Part shown: piece after piece, positions 1 to 13,200 of the stretch
Layout of the letters: every line of letters starts with the position of its first letter
Numbering within the stretch: the first letter of the stretch is position 1
Assembly: GCA_903813345.2 (NCBI GenBank)
Contig: CAIIXF020000009.1
Location: forward strand, 37,133,759-37,197,758
Direction: 5' to 3'
Origin: Owenia fusiformis
Lineage: Eukaryota; Annelida; Polychaeta; Sabellida; Oweniidae
Length of the DNA: 64,000 nucleotides
The notes under the pieces: model-generated
Told to the model about the DNA's origin: nothing
The model's input: the letters and a program-made list of their open reading frames with translations, nothing else
The model's database searches: none
Program-made: the position numbers and the translations under genes

Positions 1-536
1 TTGTGCTACTTTTCTACAGGCAATGTTATGAAAGTTGAAGGTTGATGACATCACTTCCTTTTGAAATCTTAAAAGATGGCAGCTTACTGGAAATAAACAC
101 TACATTTTCAATTATCAATATTGGCGTTTATCGTATGATCTGTAAAATGAAGCACTCTGATTGGTCAGTTCTTGTGCTATACCAACCTGTATTGATACTG
201 AGATTGTCCCCGTTGATCATCTCCGTCGCAATACAGAAAATATTGGTACGGAGGGAACAATCTCAGTAGCAATACAGAGGATCACACGATAAAAACGTTA
301 TTGAATGATTTGAAATGCAATACAGGATTCGGTCTCGATTTTCTGTATTGGCACTCGACTTCATCTCGTTCCAATACGGAATTCTCGAGCAGAATATATC
401 CTGTATTGCACTTCAAATCATTCAATAACTTATAATATTAAAACATTTTCCCATGTTTTGCTAAATATGGAAAGCATTTATGTGATTATAGCTATCATAT
501 CAGAATAGAAATGGTCTGGCCAGGAATGTCCCTTTA
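1..536. mobile_element. Half of a foldback element, interrupted by a nested hairpin element
   Basis: Bases 1-124 and 433-536 match, in order, the right half of the TTAA-flanked element at 23665-24265 (shared blocks TTAAAAGATGGCAGCTTACT and GGCCAGGAATG). Between them about 305 bp is foreign and folds on itself: 187-207 pairs with 257-277, 126-141 with 280-297, and 297-327 with 399-429. The left half is outside the window. Confidence 0.75.
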
Positions 537-659
537 TTTAAGGACATCAGAAATAGTACAAATGAAGTTGCTGCATTATAGAATTTCCATACTCAAGTTT
601 CGCTTCAACACTTAGCAAGAAACCTGACTGTATGTTACAGATACATGTATGTTCATATA

Positions 660-1292
660 CAGGGTGTCAAATGGCGCTGTGCCCCCCTTCCACAGCATAA
701 ACTTAAAAAGGTACCTACACATTATGTATGTCATTGGAAAGAGCATTCAATTCTGGATAAAATAAACCCTTGATGACCTAGGTCAGATATTGCTACATAG
801 TGTCACATGCATTTGAAATGTACTAGTGTAGTGCTCTATTTCATTGATTTTTGAGAATCTGGCATAGACTTTTTTGGTATTGATGAATACCCAAGCAACA
901 GCCCTGACCTGAATGCTGCAGAGCACATGGGGTCCATATTAATGGGTAAAACAGAGCAACTTATTGACACTGAAGCTGCAGAGAACAGATATTCCAAAGA
1001 TGCCCTGCTCAAGAACCTCCGAAAAGTATTAAAATCTCTTGAGAAAGACACAGCCCTTTTCAATTCCCTTTTAGCTTCATATCCGGCTCGATTGGTAGCT
1101 ATTAAGGCTGCCCAAGGGGGTCATACTCACTTTTTAAAGTAAGTTAAAAACATATCTTATTTTCCATCATGCATCTTCATCTTTTCACATGTTAACAATA
1201 ACCAAATGCTCTTTCCAATGGTATATGGTATGTGTGTGTATCTTTCCTAGTTTATGCCGTGGAGGGGGGTCACAACGCCATTTGACACCCTG
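660..1292 (+). mobile_element. Tc1/mariner-type DNA transposon remnant with about 90-bp inverted ends
   Basis: The ends CAGGGTGTCAAATGGCG and its complement lie at 660 and 1292, flanked by TA at 658-659 and 1293-1294. The inverted similarity extends about 90 bp inward, to the TCATTGGAAAGAGCATT block. The TA duplication and the enclosed transposase C-terminal motif place it in the Tc1/mariner/pogo group. It is internally deleted and non-autonomous. Confidence 0.85.
855..1142 (+). pseudogene. Transposase C-terminal fragment
   Basis: An open frame between the inverted ends reads FFGIDEYPSNSPDLNAAEHM, matching the sPDLNPiEh block around the last catalytic acidic region of Tc1/mariner-type transposases. 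It continues to TAA at 1140-1142. An in-frame TGA at 852-854 and the absence of the DNA-binding part and earlier catalytic residues show it is a broken copy. Confidence 0.65.
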
Positions 1293-1548
1293 TATATATA
1301 TATATATATCATACATGTCTTCTGATTGGTTCAGTGGTAACTATGAAATACTACATCTATAGTATGTTAACTGAATGCTTTTGAATCATTTTTTAACTTT
1401 TAGGGTTGCCTATGTTATGGAAAATGTCCCATTTCTAAATACCATTATCAAACTAGGCATCCTATATACATGATATATCAGGAAGAATGGCAAAATATAG
1501 GTGTAATTAGTAGGAAAATATTACCTTATATGTGCTGTTTGAAGAGAG

Positions 1549-1602
1549 TATGGCTCACATTTTTGAGAAAAAAGTATGGCTCACATTTTTGAGAAAAAAG
1601 TA
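1549..1602. repeat. 26-bp direct duplication
   Basis: GTATGGCTCACATTTTTGAG plus a poly-A stretch occurs twice in succession. Confidence 0.85.
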
Positions 1603-2663
1603 GAATTCGGTCAAAATTTATTGACATGAACTTAAATCTTAGTGAAAACATCACAATTTGATGAAACATGGTTTTCTTGAAAAAGGGCAAGTTAAGATAT
1701 TTTGTGGAGGCAACTGAACCACTGCATCTTTGTGATTTTTCTTATAAATGAATGTTTTCTGCTTTAACATTTTATCATGTTCCATTTTTTAAGTGAATGA
1801 TACTACCAACTAAGTAATAAATCATGAAAAAGACAGCTGCCACCCAATATTTGTAATCCGGTATTATATTCTGAAATGCAATTATATGGTTACTTGTATA
1901 AATCAAGAGATGGTATTGATGTTAGTTTGACTACAAGTCATGTTGAATTATTACTGAATCTCGGGATCTGCTTTCCCTTTCCGTTGATATTTGTACAGTA
2001 TATTTCTGAATCCAATTCATATAAATAGGCACATGTTATAATTTGCATATAAAAAGGCATAATAGTATGTTGTAGTCTGTGACTGAAGCTATTTGTCTAG
2101 CTGTCATTTGTAACAATACACCATATTTTGTTCAGTATATAAAATAATATCCTATTTTTGATTTAAAACATAGGTAAGCTTATAATCTGATTCTATAGTT
2201 TGACCAATTGCTTGTTCTTGTCATTTCATTGACTGTCCAAGGTAAAACAACAAATAAAGATGTATTTTTATGTTCGCAACAAATTACTCATTGTTGTATT
2301 TTGTTTGAAATAAGATGACTTAATAGCTGTAAGTCTTTATAAACAATTAGATTTTCAACCCCCCCCCCCCCGCCCCATAATCCTATCCATGATGTGATTC
2401 TACGAGAAGTAGATGGGGGCAATGAGATTCTAGTAACAGAATAGTGATTGAGGAACTAGAAAATAATGTGTGGTCGCATTTTGGTTCAGTCTGTGGTTAT
2501 ACAATTATAATATTTTATCAATATCTTGATATATTTGTTTGTACTTGATGTCACTTTGTATTCTTTTACCTTGGATTCCTACATTTTATATGCTGTACAT
2601 GTATATACAAAAAATGAAGACATATTTTATGAAAATAATACATTTACAAAGTTTTCCTTTTTA
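1603..2663. other. Non-coding, nothing recognised
   Basis: AT-rich sequence without coding similarity. A C13 run lies at 2359-2371. It is probably upstream of, or inside, the first CK1 intron. Confidence 0.4.
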
Positions 2664-4285
2664 TGTCCCCACCACATAGTGTAGGGCCATATTGTCGGCC
2701 TAGGCGCGTCCGACTGTCTGACCGTCCGTATGTCTGGGAGTTTTCTCCAAAACCGCTACAGATATCACCTTCAAATTTTCAGGGATAACTTATGAGTGCC
2801 TATAGATGTGGATGAAAAAAATTTAACTCGAAACTTACTTCCTGTCGGCCATTTTGAAGTCAAACACTAAAATCCTTGTCTGCAAACTTTAAGAAAAACT
2901 GCTTCATAGTTGCTTTTAAAACTTTAACATCTTGTTCAGCTCACTTCATTCTAAATCTGATTAGGTTTTGGACCTGTTAGCTCAGTCGTGTCAGCCATTT
3001 TGAATGTCTTAAGAAAAGTTAGCGCGCGATAATACTTTGTATCATATTGAATGGTGTTTTTGAGTTTTCATACTTAAACTATTTAGCAGCTTTATAAATA
3101 ATTTCAGATGTACTTTGTTGTAAAAGCCTACTTTATTGTTAACACTAGTTATATGTGATAATTTTGTAAAAAGAAATCAGCAAAAACTCATAAGGACTTT
3201 TTTATTGTCGGCCATTTTGGATTTTTTGGTCCTAAAATCTTGTCTGTGAAGTCTTGTCTGCGCATTTTCAGGTGAACCGTTTGGTGGATCAATTTCAAAT
3301 TTTCAGGGATGATTCTTAGTATAAATATCTAGATCTCATTAGTTTTTTGGCATTCTGGGTAAATGTCAAGGCAGCCATTTTGGATTTTCCGTCCTAAAAT
3401 CTTGTCTGTAAAGTCTTGTCTACTCATTTTCAGGTGAACTGTTTGGTAGATCAATTTCAAATTTTCAGGGATGGTTCTTAGTATGAAAATCTAGAACTGA
3501 TTAGTTTTTTGGCATTCTGGGTAAATGTCAAGGCAGGCATTTTGGATTTTCTGTCCTTAAATCTTGCCCGGCTGTAAAGTCTTGTCTACGCATTTCCAGG
3601 TGAACCGTTCTGTAGATCAATTTCAAATTTTCAGGGATGATTCTTAGTATAAAAATCTAGATCTCATTAGTTTTTTGGCATTCTGGATAAATGTCAAGGC
3701 AGCCATTTTGGATTTTCCCTCTTAAAATCTTGCCTGTAAAGTCTTGTCTATTCATTTTTAGGTGAACCGTTTGATAGATCAATTTCAAATTTTCAGGGAT
3801 GCTTTTTTGTATGAAAATTTACATCTGATTAATTTTTTTGCATTCTGCGTAAATGTTAAGGCAGCCATTTTGGATTTTCTGACCTAAAATCTTGTCTGTA
3901 AAGTCTTGTCTACCCGTTTTCAGGTGAACCGTTTGGTAGATCAATTTCATATTTTCAGGGATGATTCTTAGTATGAAAATCTACAAAAAGATTAGTTTTT
4001 TGACATTCTGGGTAAATGTCAAGGCAGCCATTTTGGATTTTCCATCCTGAAATCTTGTCTGTAAAGTCTTGTTTACATGTTTTCTGGTTAACTGTGCGAC
4101 GGATCAATTTCAAATTTTCAGGGGTGGTTCTTAGTATGAAACTCTAGAACTGACTAAATTTTTGGCATTCTGGGTAAATTCTAAGGTGGCCATTTTGGAT
4201 TTTCCATCCTCAAATTGTGTTCGTAAAGTCTTGTCTACTCATTTTCAGGATAACCATTTGACAGGATCACCCATTGGTGGGGACA
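2664..4285. mobile_element. 1.6-kb repeat element with TGTCCCCACCA ends and an internal 162-bp tandem array
   Basis: The termini TGTCCCCACCA (2664) and TGGTGGGGACA (ending 4285) are inverted copies. The left part holds imperfect GTCCG/GTCTG repeats and TTTTCTCCAAAACCGCTACA. The inside is a tandem array (next entry). A fragment of the left end occurs in reverse at 59929-59965. No transposase frame is seen, so it is non-autonomous and unclassified. Confidence 0.75.
3208..4270. repeat. Tandem array of about 162-bp units (roughly 6.5 copies)
   Basis: The GGCCATTTTGGATTTT block recurs at about 3208, 3371, 3533, 3699, 3861, 4024 and 4186, a spacing of 162-166 bp. Units also share TCTTGTCTGTAAAGTCTTGT and TTTCAAATTTTCAGGGAT. 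Divergence among units is visible, so the array is not recent. Confidence 0.9.
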
Positions 4286-7158
4286 TTTTGTACACATTTG
4301 TGTTCTTGTATATGTTCTGTATTCATTATTGTCTTTAAGTTAAACTTTACCAAGAAGTTGAAATTTGCTTTTACCATTGTTGGTCAACTAAAGATTGTGG
4401 TAATTATGTTTCCTATTTTTCTTGTTGATTAATGATCTATTAATTATTCTATACTAAAGTACATCTCCACATGTACATTCCGTTATATATCAATCTCTAT
4501 ATGAGACGGCACATGTTTAGCAATATTTTCACCAGATCAAGAATTGAGCTTGATTCATTGTCATTCTGGCATATTGTATTATAAATCTACTGTATTAAAT
4601 TGATTGCCTGAGATGAAATTCAAGTCACAAAATTGACTCCCCCCCCCCCCCCCCCCCTCCCTCCTGTAGCCTTATGGTATATGTACCTATGTGGAATATT
4701 CACTCATTTAATGTTTTATATAATCAGATAATTTTTTAATTTTGTTACCATTGGTTTTTTAAATCACTTCAGATTTGTTAATAAGTAACTCAACATACAG
4801 ATCAGAAATGTTGATCAAACTGATTAACATGACGTCATTTAAGTTAGTTGGTTTGGTATTACTGTATATTGAGCTCTGTCGTATTATTATAAATTCTTAG
4901 AAAGTAAAGTATCTCATTTCCTGAATTTATCCATGGGCTTTCAAGAGAATTTTTCCGCAGTGAGTTATAGACCTAAAACAAAACCTGGCTTTGTGAATAA
5001 AGATTGAATTTTATTGTATGAAATTCTGAATTCCCCTCCAATAATGGTTAAAATGAGAGTCTAAAACACAACTATCCAAATATATTGAGGTCAGTAAAAC
5101 CAGGAAAAGATTAGCATGCTGTCTACACACACTTTCTATTATCTCCCATCAGCCGTTCCATCCTATTCTCCTATTGAGCTTTTATATCTCTAAGTATACA
5201 CTGATTGGTCAGTCTTAGTCATGTGATCAGTTTGTTGGTAGATGGTATATTACCTCCTTTGGGAGGATCATCAAGCAGCATCATAGAAGTTCTTCAGTAT
5301 CCTTTGATGTTGCGACATGTACTTTATTCTAGGTAGAGAATCTATTTATCTTGTCATGATTGTGTGTTATATTTTGTGCATGTAAATTCTTATCAAGATG
5401 AAGGCATCTAGCGGTTTTACTGAAAGTTTAAGATTTGTACAAAATCCTGTTATAAATGAAATACATGTTTGACAAAAATTCAGTTTCCAAAGGTAATATC
5501 TGACAGTTCAGAGAATTATTCCATTTCTACATGTTCTATGCCAGCACTATACAGGAGACCATATCTATAGTAATCCTGATGGCCTGGAGTGTCAGATTTG
5601 CTCTAATTCATATGTGCTAATTTTCGAAATAATTTGGAAACATTTCTCATAATATCGCAACATGGACAGACCTTATTTGGTAGGATAATTACAATATTAA
5701 CTTGTTCTCATACTCAGGACTTATCATTTTATGCATTAACACTTTATACTAGTGATTTAGCAACATTGATAAGTAAGTAGTGAGGAAGGAGGCCCGGGAA
5801 CCTGGTCTTAAAGCTCTAGTCTGATATGACAATCAATCCAAACTAATCAAAACTAATGCTAGTTTATGCCAGATAACTCCAAACTACAGATAAGTAAAGG
5901 GAAATTCCTGATAACTTCCGCTCAATTTAGTAATTACCAATATGTATGGCTCATATGATGTAGAACTGGAATATTTAATACAGTTATCTCTTACACATTG
6001 CTATAGAATCCAAATGAATAATTAAAGATTTCGGAAACTGTTATGAACAATCTACTCAGTTCTTTGATAAATGTATTTTCTTAAGTCTGTTAGGTTCGAA
6101 TTTGTTTGGGTTACTCATTTTGACACATTCATTTTTGATGTAGCTACTAGAACAGATGGCCTAGCACCTTTCTTCTATATTTCAATGATTCAACCAAAAT
6201 AAAGCTACTGGATGGTGTTCCCTGTTGAGGCCTTATTTGCACATCTCGAAAATTTGAGTCATTGACTTTGTAATCTCTTTGTCAATATGTGGCTATGTGC
6301 AGTTACACAATTAAAGAATTTATGAAAAAATAATTTGCGAAAGAAAAATGTTTCACAAATTATATAGAATAAATATATAACTTATGATTTGAGGCATATT
6401 TTATTGAAAAACTAGATTATGTCCATCTTTTCTATTGTTGCTACAAATATTCTATTCCACACTGTCACTCATGTTTCACGAGAAACATGATTATATACAT
6501 GCAGTTGAGTTGAAATGAGTTGTCATGGTTAATCATGCTAATTCTGTTCTGTCATAGGAGGTACTTTGGTATAACTAACCAGATGGTACAGCTAAGATGG
6601 ATCTTATTGTCCATAGTGAGATGCTTATAACTAACCAGTGTCCCTTCATTCCCATACTACATAATCAATACTATATAGTACATACATGATTCTCATTAAC
6701 TCTATTTATTATACTCCTCTTAAGCATGTTCCCTTTGGTTATGTTGTATGAAATATGAATTATGATAACAACAACTAGTTCAGTCTGCTCTGTTATATTA
6801 AAGTACACTTTGTATAAGTAGATTGTGATCTCTGTATTCATTTATGATATACATCTTACCTATAAACTTATCCAATGATGTCCTTGTTTTAACTGGTATA
6901 GTTTATATTAGATTTGACCTATACTAATATAAGATTGACCAAGTACATTGGAAATAAAGGGGCTAGGGTGTACATGAAATTCTCCCGCTTGTGTTATTAG
7001 CTTACTATAAAGTTTGTAGGAGGGTATAAAGGAAGTGTCCAACTGCCCATCCATCATAAGCTGGTGTCTTGTGGGCATGTAACATTCTGGTCATCATATT
7101 GGACAAACTATAAAATATTATACAGTTTATGAGATGTGTTTTGTATTTTGTATTGCAG
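4286..7158. other. Non-coding; likely CK1 upstream region or first intron
   Basis: No coding similarity was found, including to the conserved first CK1 exon (glycine loop, GSGSFGDIYLG-type). A C19 run lies at 4639-4657. An imperfect palindrome of GTTTC/GAAAC type lies at 6470-6489. Confidence 0.4.
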
Positions 7159-7269
7159 GTACAGATATAACAAATGCTGAAGAAGTTGCTATTAAGTTAG
7201 AATGTGTGAAAACCAAACACCCACAGCTCCACATAGAGAGCAAGATATACAAAATGATGCAAGGTGGAG
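7159..7269 (+). CDS. CSNK1D/E: CK1 coding exon 2
   Basis: The exon follows a TTGCAG acceptor and ends at G|GTAAG. It encodes [20 protein letters not shown] and then the helix C region through KMMQGG. It contains the ATP-anchoring lysine (VAIK) and the helix C glutamate region. It enters with one base of a glycine codon supplied by the missing first exon, and leaves one base that joins the next exon to make valine. Confidence 0.93.
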
Positions 7270-10200
7270 GTAAGTGAATCTTGAATCTAATATATTTGTC
7301 ACGTTTCCTATCATACTGAGACCATATTAATGAGATGTGACTATTACGTATCATATCATTTGACACATTGTCATCTCACACTGAAATATTTACAGTTGTA
7401 GTTCACAGACTTGACTCATTGGTCAAATTTGAAACTGAAAAATGCTGACACTATTTTATATGAGCTGGTAACAATAAATAAATAAATGAGTGTTTTTAAT
7501 CGGTGAACATTATCATCAGTATCTGCATTCATAGTTCATATCTCTTGGTCAGCTATCCAGTTATTGTATAGGCTTGCTATTTATCTCTGACTTGATGGGA
7601 AGCTTTGTTCCATAAATCAATCAGTCTATCATCCCTAGAGCCTTACTTGTAACAAGCAATTGATAACCTGCCTAGATTGACCTATGGTCAGTTTTCTACA
7701 TTTGTATTACAAGGAAACATTTCATCCAGAGATGTTGAACGCGTGTTGTTTTGGTCATCTTTTTAAGGGGTTGAAATCATTGTTCTGTTTTCTGTAAAAT
7801 ACTCAGATATGCAACAATCAACAACTTGAGGTTTCACTTAAATTGTGAAACACAATAGTATATCAGCTGCAGTTCTCTTAGAGTTTGATTTTGACCTTAA
7901 AAGAGAGCTTCATCTGTGCTCTTTGAGTTTGAGATAAACCTTTGATCTAGCCTTAACCAATCAGAATACTGAGAATATTGATGAAATTGTATACGGTGGA
8001 TAAAAATTCAGCTACCCAATGAAAATAGCAGTAGGGTATACATCGATGAAAAACTACAAAGGCCAAAATGAATGATTTAAAAAATAACAAGCAAAATATA
8101 TTGACCTACCAATGAACCTACCAATCTATTCCTTACAATGTCAAATATAATATCTCCCAAAAGATTCACGATATGTTATAATTGGTGAAGTTATTATGGA
8201 TTCAAAGTGCAAAAATGGGTGAGAAATGTTGAAATTCTCCCAAATAATATGAATGGTATTCACTCTTATAGAACAATAATATATTTTTGTAAAAATCTTT
8301 AGTTTTCTTGAAATAGTGTGCACTTTGGAAATAGACATGACATGAGCCAGAAATATTCTAAAATTGAAACAATTTTTGTTGGTCTGCTCGCTAGATCTGA
8401 TTCTCTCTTTAATTTGATATTAACTTATATTTTCAGTGGGTATTCCTACAATCAAGTGGTGCGGTGCCGAAGGGGACTACAATGTCATGGTGATGGAACT
8501 ATTGGGGCCCAGTCTAGAAGATCTCTTTAACTTTTGCTCTAGGAAATTCAGTTTAAAAACAGTCTTACTGTTGGCTGATCAACTTGTAAGTTTGTTAGGC
8601 CAATATAAAAAATATCTGTCACTTTCCGAATCAGTTGAAAGCTATGGCCTGTCGGCAATAGAAGTTTTATTTTCTTATATTGTACTAGATGATAGATATA
8701 TCTTTGTGTATCAACCTCCAGTTCTGCATGTAGAATCAATATGAAATCTGTATCGTTGTAAGATATAATATTCATATGTGCAGTTTTGTGTATGTTGAAG
8801 TCCTATGTACTAGATATCTTTGCAAGTATCCGCTGACATACAAATGTAATGATTCTAACACGCCTTCTATGTTAAGTATGTTGTATATGAAGATATATTT
8901 TTAAAAACTAACCTCTAGCATTTCTAGAATATATGCATCTAGCATGCATCTAGACCTTTATGTAGTTACAAACTTGCACAAAAGAAGTTGAAGAAGTTGA
9001 AAACAAATTTTGTTGTGGAAATATCATTTAATCGAAATATTTTGAAATGTATCTGGAACTAGTTATTCTATCATAATTTGTAAATATCTACATGACAAAT
9101 GTGAAAATTATGACCTATTTAATTAATTAATGGTTATTCCAATCATAAAATATAGCATTCTATGGATATACCTTAAAATGGTAGAAGATAAATCATAGTA
9201 TTTTTCTCTATATCGAGGGTCAGCGTGACATAACTTCTCTTTCTGTAAAGTTGGTTGGTTAAAAAGTGTTTTTCATTGATAAACATCACTTAAAACTGCA
9301 AATATTCTATAATTGTATGTTTTATTGTTGAAATACTGTTTTCTCTTTTTCAGATAAGTCGTATTGAATATATTCATTCAAAAAATTTTATTCACCGAGA
9401 TGTCAAACCTGATAACTTCCTCATGGGACTTGGCAAAAAAGGAAACTTAGTATATATCATAGACTTTGGATTAGCCAAAAAGTATCGAGATGCAAGGACA
9501 CATCAGCATATACCTTATAGAGAAAACAAGAATCTCACTGGAACAGCCAGATATGCTAGCATCAATACACACTTAGGAATAGGTGAGTAGAGATTGGGCT
9601 TCAGAATCACTGGACATATTTGAAAATGCAAGCATGCATACCAATCCGTGATAGGGGGTCAGATCAGTTGAAAAATACATTTTATAAATTTTAATGACCT
9701 AAATACCACCCCATTCAACCCGTAAGACCACACATTGGTGGTTTGCTTTCCACATAGGAATGGGAATTTAAGATGTTGATGCTTAGTATCAAATATGAAT
9801 GCACGATTCCCCCAGCCCTGCCCTCCCCCAGGCACTCATATTAAGTATGTTTATAAGTTGATGGATGTTTCAACCTGACCCTGAATACATAATTTATTCA
9901 ATTGGATTTGCTACGCATTGGTGTTGCTGTTGTCTAGTTATATGATTGATACTTTGCGATAATAATTCATATGAGAAACTTGAATAACTTCCATTGGTTA
10001 AAATTGCATATTGCAACCTCTCTTGAATGTGGTTGATCGGGTTAACAACCTTAGTATATCAATCAGACAGCTGTCTATGATTTTGATGGATTTATTACTG
10101 TAAGATTGATCAAGGCCTTTCTGTTCATTTAGTCATGCTAACCTATTACATTTACAGTTAAAACTAAAGTGTAACCTCTCTAAGCGAATAGATTGCAAGT

Positions 10201-13200
10201 GGAACAGTTAGTGATAGTACCGTCCATTTGCTTATTATGTCATCACCACAAGTGCTGACATTGTTATAGTCTCCAACTTTTTTCTGGACCGTGTCCGGTG
10301 TCCGTAACAAATGGTATCTGTAAGAAATGGCAAGTGGTGACATTTTGCATGTTTATGTCTTGTTACCTGCATGTTAAGATACCAATATGAGTTGAACATC
10401 TTAACATGTTTTTATGGTCATGAAGGTCCACATATAGAACTGGATTTTCCTCAAGATTTAGTTATTGTTCAAGGAAACTAGGTCTAAATTTTAATAGATA
10501 ACTGTGTCCGATATTACAGTTTTTCGACCAGCATTTTAGCCTGGTTCCCCAGTGATGAATGACCTTCGATGTGTATTCATCATTACTTTTGTAAGGAAAC
10601 TTCAGATTGATTTTAAACAGTAAATATGTTCCAGATAAAAATATCTGTTTAATAAAGAATCATTTTTGTCTATTTTACGTTAAATGAAATTTGATTACTC
10701 AGATGGGAGGAAAAGCATTCACATTTCCTATGTAATTTGAGAACCTGGTGATCGAAAATGGAACTATACTTAAAAATCATGACATAAGCAAACAAACCAT
10801 ATGCTCAACTATTCTACTGAACACCAATTAATCTCCAATGGCATTTTGATGGATTGCGCTCAGGTTATGTGACATGTTTCCGGGGTATTTGACTTAACAA
10901 GAAAAGCTACATCGCAACACATTTTTTCTACCTGTTGCGACAACTTGTTGAGTCTGTCTAGCCTTATGTACAGTTGACTTATTAACTATCATGTATATTT
11001 TTACATAATGTTTGTTTTAAAATGTTTGTGTTTGTCATGTCATGTTGACCCATAGTGTTGTATAATCAATTCATGCTGGGTCAACGACCGATATTTTGCA
11101 CTGCATGTTTGAAGATCAAGGATTGTGATAATTATATCATACTATATCATATCAATTTATCATTTTCGAAGTAATTTGTCTCTGCGAAAGGATGTGTTAC
11201 GCACCAGGATTCGCAAAGGGATTCATTTTCGTAGTAGATCGGAAATCATATTTGACCTCTGGTTAAATAGCATTCGATACTTTCCGCTTCCCTTGTTTGT
11301 ATATATTCGGACATTTCCGTGCTACTGATAGAAATTATGTATGTAGTGACTTATATTCACTACTTCTCAACTAACGTATAAGGATATATTAGTTTTTTTC
11401 TATGATATTGTGCAGGCTGATTTATTAAAAACATTAACCCTTGCGGATCATCGTCAAACAGCAAACAAACATAGGTTCCATTAATTAATATCAAATTAGA
11501 TATTAGGGAGTCATAGAGATCAATAACCATTCACAGTCACTCTATGTTTAGAGGCTCACGTCAATATATCGGTCAGTATGTTCGACAGATTTTGAATTAT
11601 TGTCCGTCCCATCAATAATCTTCCAGACATAACTAGCAGTCCAACGCTTAGGTAGCCTCCCCTGGCAGGGCCTCAAGGCAAACTCACAATATTATCACAA
11701 TGTCATTCACTTTTATGCTTACAGAACAAAGCAGGCGAGATGACATGGAGTCGCTAGGATATGTGTTTATGTACTTTCTCCGTGGCAGCCTCCCCTGGCA
11801 GGGCCTCAAGGCAAACTCACAATATTATCACAATGTTATTCACATTTATGCTTACAGAACAAAGTAGGCGAGATGACATGGAGTCGCTAGGATATGTGTT
11901 TATGTACTTTCTCCGTGGTAGCCTCCCCTGGCAGGGCCTCAAGGCTGCAACTAAGAGACAAAAATATGAACGAATAAGTGAGAAGAAAATGTCCACCCCA
12001 ATTGAAGAATTGTGCAAGGGTTTTCAAGGTAAGTCCATATCAGTTGTCCCATTGACGCTACGTACAGAGAAATCAGGATAATGATATCAAGTGTTCTTGG
12101 CAAGACGGTTGATAGACCTACATAAAAATCATATCCCTTAAAATCATAGGATATCCTCTTTTGTACCAAACGTTATAGAATTTGAACACATATCAAGTTT
12201 GCCAAAATGTTTTATAAATATCCTGCATCAGAATGTATGAAGTAGTTATCCCATCCATGAGTTCAGGATATTTGTTCACTTATTCTTGGTTCAAATATGA
12301 AAAAATAAAATAAGAAAATAGTTATTTCAAATAATTCTGCCTGTTTTAAATCATTTTTCCAGTGTTAGAAATTCTGGTGAAACTCATATTTTTTTCAAAA
12401 CAAATTAGATATTTGTACGTTTTATTTTAGGATTGTACCATTATTTTCTCTGTTTCAGCTGAATTTGCCACATATCTCAATTTCTGCAGATCACTAAGGT
12501 TTGACGACAAACCTGATTATTCCTATCTACGTCAACTTTTCCGCAATTTGTTCCATCGGCAGGGATTTACTTACGACTACGTCTTTGATTGGAACATGTT
12601 AAAGTTTGTAAGTGTCAATTTTTAAGAAATCTTGAATAAGAAATGTAAATGAAAAAATTAAAATAGGGCTACAGTTTTATGAAATTGAACAAAGTAACAC
12701 AATATTTTTACAACATATTATTGGAGTTAAAGTAGGGAAATAATCCAGAATGAAAGTATGTTTAAAGTGCTGTGAATAATGTCATTCTCATAGTATATCT
12801 GTGTCACACACTTTAGCGAATAAATTATTTCATTTGTCGTTCAGTAAACAAGAAAAGTGATGTACATAATACAATGACCTGTATTTAAAACATTCAACCT
12901 CCTATTATATGCTTGATACTCTGAATCAATGGAACTTTCAATGTGCCTGTCAATGAACAGTTTCATAGTTTAGTTTAGTTTATTTCAAACAAATAAAAGG
13001 CCTTGGGCCTATATTTTACAGAAATAATACAATACAAGTTTATATCAATTTAGCAGCCCTTGTCATGTCTTCAATGTTTTATAGCAGAAAGTTGCGAAGT
13101 TACATAAATCATTAACTGCTTTTTGATCAGTTTAATAAAGTTTTGTTGTGTTGGTAAAGTGCATAATTTATATGTGATTAGACTTAATCACCTCTATAAT

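Noticed and set aside
11725-11857. Separate functional CK1 exon
   Set aside because: Lacks the conserved [15 protein letters not shown] continuation and has no donor before the stop; better explained as a duplicated exon start.
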